DNA of 5,699 bases from Frankiaceae bacterium (GTDB lineage: Bacteria; Actinomycetota; Actinomycetes; Mycobacteriales; SCTD01), in assembly GCA_947479995.1 (NCBI GenBank), contig CANKBT010000217.1, positions 1 through 5,699 on the forward strand, in the 5' to 3' direction. Shown here in pieces: positions 1 through 5,177 of this stretch. How positions within the stretch are numbered: the stretch's first letter is position 1; each line of letters opens with the position of its first letter. Position numbers and translations under genes: made by a program. The notes under the pieces were generated by a model that saw only the letters and a program-made list of their open reading frames with translations, did not search any database and had not been told where the DNA came from.

Positions 1-108
1 CGCGGCGGCCTGGCCGCCACCGGCGCCGGCACGGCCGCGGGCGTGCTCGCGCTGGCCCTGCTGGCCGCCGGCGCGGTGCTGCGTCAGCGGGTGTCGATCC
101 GCCGGTAG
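1..108 (+). CDS. C-terminal end of a probable membrane protein (partial)
   Basis: Frame 1 is open from the left edge to a TAG at 106-108, giving 35 residues; the N-terminal part lies outside the window. About 20 residues rich in Ala, Leu, Val and Gly (roughly 13-26 of the fragment) look like a final transmembrane helix, and a basic tail ending in Ile-Arg-Arg would sit in the cytoplasm. Nearly all third codon positions are G or C, as in the sure genes nearby. Such an ending is common in major facilitator transporters and many other polytopic proteins, so the family cannot be fixed. Its last 25 bases overlap the end of the convergent deacetylase gene. The fragment is short enough that a chance open frame in GC-rich DNA is possible. 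Confidence 0.45.
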   Translation, partial: RGGLAATGAGTAAGVLALALLAAGAVLRQRVSIRR

Positions 109-791
109 CCCTCGGCGAGCCGGCCCTTGGGCAGGCCCGCCCGCTCCGCCTGCAGCGACAGGGCAGTGCGCAGCATGCGCTCGAGGTCCTGCAGGTGCGC
201 GGTCTGGCTGACGTGCGCGGCCAGGGCGGCCATCTTGCGGTCGAACGTGTCGGTCACGTCGACCCAGTCGGTCGCGCCGTTGGCGGCCTGCACCCAGGTG
301 TCGGCGACCTCCCAGGCCTCCAGCCCCTCGTCGCGCAGCAGCTCGGGGAAGGCGAAGGGGTTGCGCGCGTCGGGGTAGATCGCGGCGAGCGCGGCCTGCC
401 CGGCGACGAGGTGGTCGGGGTGCGAGACGGCGATGCGGCCGTAGTCGAAGTCGGGCCGCTGCACGATCGCCCGGTGCGGCCGCTTCTGCCGGATCACGCG
501 CGCGATGTCGCGCCGCAGCTCCAGTGTGAGCTGCAGGTAGCCGTCGGGGTGGCCGAGGAAGACCAGGTCGGTCACCCCCACCGCGGCCGCCGCGCGGCGC
601 TGCTCCTCGCGGCGCATGCGCGGGATCTCCTCGCGCGGCACGGTCGGGTCGAAGCCGCCGGCGTCGCCGTCGGTGAGCAGGCAGTACGTCACCTCGAGGC
701 CCTCGTCGACCCACGCGGCGACCGTCCCCGCGGACCCGAAGTCCACGTCGTCGGGGTGGGCCACGACCACCAGCGCGCGCTCGTCCGTCAC
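84..791 (-). CDS. PIG-L (LmbE-type) zinc-dependent N-deacetylase
   Basis: This 235-residue cytoplasmic protein belongs to the PIG-L/LmbE deacetylase family, which also contains MshB and Mca of mycothiol metabolism and BshB of bacillithiol synthesis. The N-terminal strand leads into His-Pro-Asp-Asp at residues 12-15, and a second motif His-Pro-Asp-His lies at 124-127. By family knowledge, His12, Asp15 and His127 bind the zinc and Asp14 is the general base. The C-terminal His-x-Ser-Gln signature is at 193-196. The chosen start is GTG at 791-789, just before the first strand. The open frame runs upstream to 1025, but that part is arginine-rich low-complexity sequence lying over another gene. MshB and Mca are longer (near 290-300 residues), so this is more likely a member of the shorter general actinobacterial group; the substrate is unknown. 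No clear Shine-Dalgarno sequence precedes the start. It diverges from the small membrane protein gene with a 17-bp gap. Confidence 0.93.
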   Translation of the reverse strand: MTDERALVVVAHPDDVDFGSAGTVAAWVDEGLEVTYCLLTDGDAGGFDPTVPREEIPRMRREEQRRAAAAVGVTDLVFLGHPDGYLQLTLELRRDIARVIRQKRPHRAIVQRPDFDYGRIAVSHPDHLVAGQAALAAIYPDARNPFAFPELLRDEGLEAWEVADTWVQAANGATDWVDVTDTFDRKMAALAAHVSQTAHLQDLERMLRTALSLQAERAGLPKGRLAEGYRRIDTR

Positions 792-808
792 GGGTCCATC
801 ATGGGGGC
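792..808. promoter_or_regulatory. compact divergent start region with overlapping -10-like elements
   Basis: Only 17 bp separate the GTG of the deacetylase (minus) from the GTG of the small membrane protein (plus). The plus strand has CATCAT at 797-802 followed by 6 bases and GTG. The minus strand has CATGAT (803-798) followed by 6 bases and GTG. Both partly match the TAnnnT -10 box, keeping A2 and T6 but lacking T1, and the spacing would put transcription starts at or next to the start codons. No -35 box is visible at proper distance on either side, and neither gene has a convincing ribosome binding site. Leaderless, divergent transcription is inferred, not shown. Confidence 0.35.
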
Positions 809-1015
809 GTGGCCAGTCGACCGGGCGTGCGGGGCGGCGCCGCGACCCGCGGCTTCCCCCCGGGCTCGGCGCAGGCCCTCGTCGCGCTCGTGCTCGGGCT
901 GGTCGCGGGCGTCGTGGGCGTGCGCCGCGGCGAGGTGCTGCCGGCCGTCGTGTTCTTCGCCCTCGCCCTGCTCGGCGGCGTCGGGCTCTGGCGGCTGCTC
1001 GCCCGCCGGCGCTGA
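809..1015 (+). CDS. small two-helix membrane protein, unknown function
   Basis: I do not recognise a family for this 68-residue protein. Residues 1-20 are a Gly/Arg/Pro-rich polar head. A hydrophobic helix follows at about 21-38, then a short Arg-Arg-Gly-Glu turn (39-42), a second helix at about 43-62, and a basic end with three arginines. The positive-inside rule suggests a hairpin with both ends in the cytoplasm. Codon third positions are almost all G or C, except two codons (AGT, CGA) at positions 3-4. This leaves the in-frame GTG at 827 as an alternative start, giving 62 residues. The G-run at 803-807 is only one base from the first GTG, too close for a normal ribosome binding site. It stands alone, followed by a palindrome and a hairpin, and diverges from the deacetylase gene. 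Confidence 0.6.
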   Translation: MASRPGVRGGAATRGFPPGSAQALVALVLGLVAGVVGVRRGEVLPAVVFFALALLGGVGLWRLLARRR

Positions 1016-1024
1016 CCGCGGTCA
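1013..1024. repeat. 12-bp perfect palindrome with a downstream half-site
   Basis: TGACCGCGGTCA is its own reverse complement. It begins with the TGA stop codon of the small membrane protein gene. The right-hand arm, CGGTCAC at 1019-1025, recurs at 1041-1047, 22 bases away, about two helical turns on the same face of the DNA. The site lies about 75 bp upstream of the PAP2-GT87 start and could be an operator for a dimeric regulator. It could also be chance in DNA of this composition. No regulator gene is visible in the window. Confidence 0.35.
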
Positions 1025-1051
1025 CGGCGCGGTCCCGAGCCGGTCACCATC

Positions 1052-1073
1052 GCGCCCGGCCCCTTCCGGGCGC
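1052..1073 (+). terminator. GC hairpin after the small membrane protein gene
   Basis: An 8-bp perfect stem (GCGCCCGG with CCGGGCGC) encloses a 6-base loop CCCCTT. It lies 36 bases after the stop codon of the 68-residue protein gene and before the PAP2-GT87 gene. There is no T-run, which is common for actinobacterial terminators. It could partly insulate the two genes, but in DNA this GC-rich an 8-bp stem can also be accidental. Confidence 0.4.
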
Positions 1074-1086
1074 CGCCGCCGGCCGG

Positions 1087-1092
1087 TAGGCA
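1087..1092 (+). promoter_or_regulatory. possible -10 box or ribosome binding site of the PAP2-GT87 gene
   Basis: TAGGCA lies six bases before the ATG at 1099. Its first two bases fit the TAnnnT -10 box and the spacing would give a leaderless or nearly leaderless mRNA, but the conserved final T is an A. The AGG inside it, 8 bases from the ATG, could instead act as a weak ribosome binding site. The sequence does not decide between the two. Confidence 0.25.
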
Positions 1093-1098
1093 GCGGGC

Positions 1099-2802
1099 AT
1101 GACTCGCGCGTCGCGGCCGGCCGCCGCCCTGCTGCTCGTGCTCGCCGCGCTGGGCGCCGCCGCCGTGCTCGTCGTGCCGGCCGGCGGGCCGCTGGCCCTC
1201 GACCGCGCCGTCGCCGACGCGCTCGCCGGCGTCGACGGCGCGCCCCTGGCCGCCGCGCTCACGCTGCTCGGCTCCGCCGGGCTCGTCGTGCCGGCGCTGG
1301 CCGCCGCGTGCCTCGCGCGCTCGCGCCGCCCGGCGGCGCTGCTGCCGGTCGCCGTGCTCGTGCTGGCGCAGGCCGTCGAGTCCGTGCTCACCGGCCCGCT
1401 GGTGCGGCCCGCGCCGCTCGCGCCCGGCACCGCCAGCAGCGGCCACGTGCTCGTGGCCGTGCTCGGCTGGGGGCTCGTCGCGCGGCAGGTGCCGCGCCTC
1501 GCGCCGCGCGCCGTGCCGGTCGGGCTGCTCGCGGGCGCGCTGGTCGGCGGGGCGCGCGTCGAGCTCGGGCTGCACTGGCTCAGCGACGTGGTGCTCGGCG
1601 CCCTCGCGGGCCTGGCCGTGCTGCTCGCGGCGGCCCGCCTGCCGGTGCCGCCGGCCACGCCCCTGCCGTCGCGGGCAGCGGTCGCGGCGTGGTGCCGCAC
1701 CTCGCCGGCCGCCTGGGCGCTCCCCGCGCTCGCCGCCCTCGTGCCCCTCGTGCCGCTGCTGGTGCAGCCGACGGCCGAGCGCAACGTCGACCTCGCGGTC
1801 TACGTGGGCGCGGGCGGCGTCGCCGCGGCGGGCGGCGACGTCTACCGCTACGCCACCGAGCCCGGGCTGCCCTTCGTCTACCCGCCCTTCGCGGCGGTGC
1901 TCGCCGAGCCGCTGTCGCGGGTGCCCCTGGTGCTCGTGCAGGCCGGCTGGGCGGTCGCCACCCTGCTCGTGCTCGTCGCGGTCGCCCGCCGCGTGCTCGC
2001 GCCCGCCGTCGCCCGGCTGGGGCTGCCGGTGGTGCTCGCGCTGCTGCTCGTCAGCTCGCCGGTCCGCAGCCACCTGCGCTTCGGCCAGGTCGGCCTGCTG
2101 CTCGTGCTGCTCGTCGCGGTCGACCTGCTGGGCGACGACCGCGGGCGCGGGCGCGGCTGGGGCGTCGGGCTGGCCGCCGCCGTGAAGCTGACGCCCGTCG
2201 TCGTGCTGCCCTGGCTCGTGGTGACGCGCGCCTGGGGGCGGCTGGCCGCGACGGTCGGCGTGGCCGCCGGGGCGTCGCTGCTCGGCCTGCTCGTGCTGTG
2301 GCCGAGCGCGCCGGACTACCTGCTGCGCGCCGCGCACGACACCGGCCGGCTGGTGCCGCTGTCGATCCCCGGCAACCAGTCGGTGCACGGGGCGCTGCTG
2401 CGGCTCGACGCCCCCGCCGCGCTGTGGCCCGCCGCGGTGGTCGCGCTGCTCGTCGTCGGCACGCGCGGCGCCGCCCGGCTCGAGCGCGCGGGCGACCGCC
2501 TCGCGGCGGTGGGCGTGCTCGCGGCCCTCGCGGTGGCGGTCTCGCCCATCAGCTGGGTGCACCACCTGGTGTGGCTGCTGCTCCCGCTCGCGGCCCTCGT
2601 GGCGGCCGGGCGGCACCGGCTGGCCGCGGCCTGGGCGGCGGTGCTCGTCGTGCCGCTGCCGTCGGTGGCCGCCCTGCTGCCGGACGTCGCGGCCACGCAG
2701 CTGCTGGTCGACGCGCAGGGGCTCACCGCCGTGGCGGCGGTGCTGCTGCTGCCGCGGCTCGCGCGTCCCCAGCCGGCGCTCGCGGCGGCCCGCAGCACCT
2801 AG
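1099..2802 (+). CDS. PAP2-like / GT87 fusion membrane glycosyltransferase
   Basis: This 567-residue polytopic membrane protein has two halves. Residues 1-180 resemble a PAP2 lipid phosphatase: Ser-Gly-His at 114-116 and Arg-x5-His-x3-Asp at 153-163 (His159 the expected nucleophile, Asp163 its partner). The usual Lys-x6-Arg-Pro motif reads Thr98-x6-Ala105-Pro106. Residues 200-550 match GT87 (DUF2029, the PimE type), a GT-C fold that transfers mannose from polyprenyl-phosphate-mannose outside the membrane. Matching landmarks are Asp231 in the first outer loop (likely the catalytic acid), Phe-Val-Tyr-Pro-Pro at 259-263, Gly-Gln in the segment after 320, Lys363-Leu-Thr-Pro, Asn-Gln-Ser at 426-428 and Ser-Pro-Ile-Ser-Trp-x-His-His at 482-489. 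The likely role is alpha-mannosylation of a glycolipid, lipoglycan or similar envelope glycan; donor and acceptor are inferred from the family. The start is the ATG just before the first hydrophobic segment. The phosphatase half may be inactive. pcrA follows after 10 bases. Confidence 0.88.
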   Translation: MTRASRPAAALLLVLAALGAAAVLVVPAGGPLALDRAVADALAGVDGAPLAAALTLLGSAGLVVPALAAACLARSRRPAALLPVAVLVLAQAVESVLTGPLVRPAPLAPGTASSGHVLVAVLGWGLVARQVPRLAPRAVPVGLLAGALVGGARVELGLHWLSDVVLGALAGLAVLLAAARLPVPPATPLPSRAAVAAWCRTSPAAWALPALAALVPLVPLLVQPTAERNVDLAVYVGAGGVAAAGGDVYRYATEPGLPFVYPPFAAVLAEPLSRVPLVLVQAGWAVATLLVLVAVARRVLAPAVARLGLPVVLALLLVSSPVRSHLRFGQVGLLLVLLVAVDLLGDDRGRGRGWGVGLAAAVKLTPVVVLPWLVVTRAWGRLAATVGVAAGASLLGLLVLWPSAPDYLLRAAHDTGRLVPLSIPGNQSVHGALLRLDAPAALWPAAVVALLVVGTRGAARLERAGDRLAAVGVLAALAVAVSPISWVHHLVWLLLPLAALVAAGRHRLAAAWAAVLVVPLPSVAALLPDVAATQLLVDAQGLTAVAAVLLLPRLARPQPALAAARST

Positions 2803-2805
2803 ACT
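2800..2805 (+). promoter_or_regulatory. -10 box of a probable leaderless pcrA promoter
   Basis: TAGACT fits the actinobacterial TAnnnT -10 consensus and sits seven bases before the GTG of pcrA, so transcription would begin at or beside the start codon. No Shine-Dalgarno sequence precedes that GTG, which fits a leaderless mRNA. The first three bases of the box are the stop codon of the PAP2-GT87 gene. No TTGAC-like -35 box is seen 16-19 bases upstream, where the sequence is all G and C. Confidence 0.6.
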
Positions 2806-2812
2806 CGAACGC

Positions 2813-5101
2813 GTGAGCGAGGCCTGGTCCACCGACACCGCGGTCGACGACTACGCGCCCGCCGTCCTCGCGCCCTCGCCGGGGCCGCGCGCCGAGCGGC
2901 TGCTCGAGGGGCTCAACCCGCAGCAGCGCGAGGCCGTCGTGCACGAGGGCGGCCCGCTGCTCATCGTCGCGGGCGCCGGCTCGGGCAAGACCAAGGCCCT
3001 CACGACGCGCATCGCCTGGCTGCTGGCGGCCCGCGGCGTGCAGCCCGGCGAGGTCCTCGCCATCACGTTCACCAACAAGGCCGCGGGCGAGATGCGCGAG
3101 CGCGTCGCGGCCCTCGTCGGCCCGCGCGCCCGGGCGATGTGGGTGTCGACCTTCCACTCGTCGTGCGTGCGGATCCTGCGCGCCGAGGCCAAGAAGCTCG
3201 GCTTCACGACCAGCTTCTCGATCTACGACGCCGCCGACAGCCAGCGCCTCATGACGCTGGTGTGCCGCGAGCTCGACCTCGACCCGAAGCGCTTCCCGGC
3301 CCGCTCGATGAGCAACCAGGTCAGCGACCTGAAGAACGAGCTGGTCGACCCCGAGACGGCCCGCGACCGCGCGGCCAACGACATGGAGCGCACGGTCGCC
3401 GAGGCCTACCAGCGCTACCAGGCGCGGCTGCAGCAGGCCAACGCGCTCGACTTCGACGACCTCATCATGACGACCGTCCACCTGCTGCAGGCGTTCCCGG
3501 ACGTCGCCGAGCACTACCGGCGGCGCTTCCGCCACGTGCTCGTCGACGAGTACCAGGACACCAACCACGCGCAGTACACCCTGGTGCGCGAGCTGTGCGG
3601 CGGCGACAGCCCCGCCGAGCTGTGCGTCGTCGGCGACGCCGACCAGTCCATCTACGCCTTCCGCGGCGCCGACATCCGCAACATCCTCGCCTTCGAGGAG
3701 GACTTCCCGGACGCCCGCGTCGTGCTGCTCGAGCAGAACTACCGCTCGACGCAGACCATCCTCACCGCCGCGAACGCCGTCATCGCGAAGAACAGCGGCC
3801 GCAAGGACAAGCGGCTCTGGACCGACGCCGGCGACGGCACCGAGATCGTCGGCTACGTCGCCGACAACGAGCACGACGAGGCGGCCTTCGTGGCCGGCGA
3901 GGTCGACCGGCTCACCGACGAGCACGGCGTGCAGCCGCACGACGTCGCGGTCTTCTACCGAACCAACGCGCAGTCGCGCGTGTTCGAGGAGGTCTTCGTC
4001 CGGGTCGGCCTGCCGTACCGCGTCGTCGGCGGCGTGCGCTTCTACGAGCGCAAGGAGGTCCGCGACGCGCTGGCCTACCTGCGGGTGCTCGCCAACCCCG
4101 CCGACGTCGTGTCGCTGCGCCGCATCCTCAACACCCCGCGCCGGGGCATCGGCGACCGCGCGGAGGAGTGCCTCACGCGCTTCGCCGAGCGCCACCGCAT
4201 CGGCTTCGGCGAGGCGCTCCGCCGCTGCGGCGAGGTGACCGACCTCGCCACCCGGTCGGCCAAGGCCGTCACCGACTTCGCGGCGCTCATGGACGAGATG
4301 CGCGTGCTCGTCGAGGGCGGCATGCCGCCGGCCGAGGTGCTGGAGGCCGTGCTCGACCGCACCGGCTACCTCGCCGAGCTCGCCGCCAGCACCGACCCGC
4401 AGGACGAGAGCCGCGTCGAGAACCTCTCGGAGCTCGTCGGCGTCGCCCGCGAGTTCAGCGAGCGCGTGCCCGAGGGCGGCGTCGCGGAGTTCCTCGAGCA
4501 GGTCTCGCTCGTCGCCGACGCCGACCAGATCCCGGACGCCGACGGCACCGGCGGCGTCGTCACGCTGATGACGCTGCACAGCGCCAAGGGCCTGGAGTAC
4601 CCCGTCGTGTTCCTCACCGGGCTGGAGGACGGGATCTTCCCGCACCTGCGCACCCTCGGTGACCCGAAGGAGCTCGAGGAGGAGCGCCGCCTGGCCTACG
4701 TCGGCATCACGCGCGCCCGCGAGCGGCTCTACCTGTCGCGCTCGCACGTGCGCAGCGCGTGGGGCTCGACGCAGTACAACCCCGCCAGCCGCTTCCTCGA
4801 CGAGGTGCCCGAGGGCGTCGTGCGCTGGGAGCGGGCCGAGTCGAGCGTCGCCTCGACGCCGGCCATGAGCGCGGTGGCCAGCCGGGTCGCGTCGACCCCG
4901 CGCGGCCGCACCGCCGGCCCCGGCCTGCGCCCCGTCATCCACCTCGAGATCGGCGACCGGGTCACGCACGACGCCTTCGGGCTCGGCACGGTCGTCGCGA
5001 CGACCGGCACCGGCGAGGGCTCGCAGGCCGAGGTCGACTTCGGCGCGGGCACCGGCACCAAGCGCCTGCTGCTGCGCTACGCCCCCGTGCAGAAGCTCTA
5101 G
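2813..5101 (+). CDS. pcrA: ATP-dependent DNA helicase PcrA/UvrD1
   Basis: This 762-residue superfamily 1A 3'-5' DNA helicase acts in nucleotide excision repair and in clearing proteins and stalled polymerases from DNA. All motifs are in place. The Q motif is at 34-42 and Walker A Gly-Ala-Gly-Ser-Gly-Lys-Thr at 54-60. Motif Ia (Thr-Phe-Thr-Asn-Lys) is at 85-89 and Ser-Thr-Phe-His at 112-115. Walker B Asp-Glu-x-Gln-Asp is at 245-249, and motif III (Gly-Asp-x-Asp-Gln-Ser-Ile-Tyr-x-Phe-Arg-Gly) at 274-285. Motif IV (Gln-Asn-Tyr-Arg) is at 308-311, motif V around 587-596 and motif VI (Gly-Ile-Thr-Arg-Ala-Arg) at 631-636. The C-terminus (about 710-760, Gly-Asp-Arg-Val-x-His with Phe-Gly-x-Gly) is the Tudor-like fold that in this family contacts RNA polymerase or Ku. 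A 30-residue acidic head and a Ser/Ala/Arg-rich linker (676-705) vary in the family. There is no HRDC domain, so it is not UvrD2. GTG at 2813 is chosen because the leaderless -10 box fits it. Confidence 0.97.
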   Translation: MSEAWSTDTAVDDYAPAVLAPSPGPRAERLLEGLNPQQREAVVHEGGPLLIVAGAGSGKTKALTTRIAWLLAARGVQPGEVLAITFTNKAAGEMRERVAALVGPRARAMWVSTFHSSCVRILRAEAKKLGFTTSFSIYDAADSQRLMTLVCRELDLDPKRFPARSMSNQVSDLKNELVDPETARDRAANDMERTVAEAYQRYQARLQQANALDFDDLIMTTVHLLQAFPDVAEHYRRRFRHVLVDEYQDTNHAQYTLVRELCGGDSPAELCVVGDADQSIYAFRGADIRNILAFEEDFPDARVVLLEQNYRSTQTILTAANAVIAKNSGRKDKRLWTDAGDGTEIVGYVADNEHDEAAFVAGEVDRLTDEHGVQPHDVAVFYRTNAQSRVFEEVFVRVGLPYRVVGGVRFYERKEVRDALAYLRVLANPADVVSLRRILNTPRRGIGDRAEECLTRFAERHRIGFGEALRRCGEVTDLATRSAKAVTDFAALMDEMRVLVEGGMPPAEVLEAVLDRTGYLAELAASTDPQDESRVENLSELVGVAREFSERVPEGGVAEFLEQVSLVADADQIPDADGTGGVVTLMTLHSAKGLEYPVVFLTGLEDGIFPHLRTLGDPKELEEERRLAYVGITRARERLYLSRSHVRSAWGSTQYNPASRFLDEVPEGVVRWERAESSVASTPAMSAVASRVASTPRGRTAGPGLRPVIHLEIGDRVTHDAFGLGTVVATTGTGEGSQAEVDFGAGTGTKRLLLRYAPVQKL

Positions 5102-5114
5102 CCGCCCCTGCGGG

Positions 5115-5162
5115 ACGGCGAGAGCCGGCGCCCGTCGTGCGGGGCGCCGGCTCTCGGGCCGT
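5115..5162. terminator. strong hairpin terminator between convergent genes
   Basis: A perfect 15-bp stem (5119-5133 pairing with 5142-5156) encloses an 8-base loop. Four more pairs (5115-5118 with 5159-5162) continue after a 2-base bulge. There is no T-run on either side, as is common for actinobacterial terminators. It lies 13 bases after the pcrA stop and 15 bases before the stop of the opposing peptidase gene, so by position it can end transcription from both directions. Confidence 0.82.
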
Positions 5163-5177
5163 GCGGGGAGGGCGGTG

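Noticed and set aside
101..124. Possible hairpin GCCGG / CCGGC at the left convergent junction
   Set aside because: Only five pairs around a 14-base loop; too weak in this GC-rich setting to call a terminator.
792..1025. Upstream extension of the deacetylase reading frame to an earlier start on the minus strand (78 extra residues)
   Set aside because: The extension is Arg/Ala/Pro-rich low-complexity sequence, lies over the small membrane protein gene, and the family's first beta strand begins right after the GTG at 791.
1130..2760. Many recurring CTGCTCGTG / GTGCTCGTG words suggesting repeats
   Set aside because: They encode the Leu-Val-rich membrane helices with preferred codons; spacing is irregular and there is no repeat unit.
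195..2816. Very long plus-strand open frame crossing several genes (873 residues)
   Set aside because: It is almost all Arg, Ala and Gly, runs antisense to the deacetylase and out of frame with the PAP2-GT87 gene; a by-product of GC-rich codon use.
799..2838. Long minus-strand open frame opposite the PAP2-GT87 gene (679 residues)
   Set aside because: Gln/Arg/His/Gly-rich repeats-like translation with no domain; it mirrors the Leu/Val/Ala codons of the real gene.
3139..4662. Out-of-frame plus-strand open frame within pcrA (507 residues)
   Set aside because: Arg/Pro-rich low-complexity product inside a gene whose true frame has every helicase motif.
2723..4969. Long minus-strand open frame opposite pcrA (748 residues)
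   Set aside because: It is the mirror of a strongly conserved helicase gene, rich in Val, Leu, Glu, Asp and Ala, with no recognisable motif; absence of stops is expected at this GC content.
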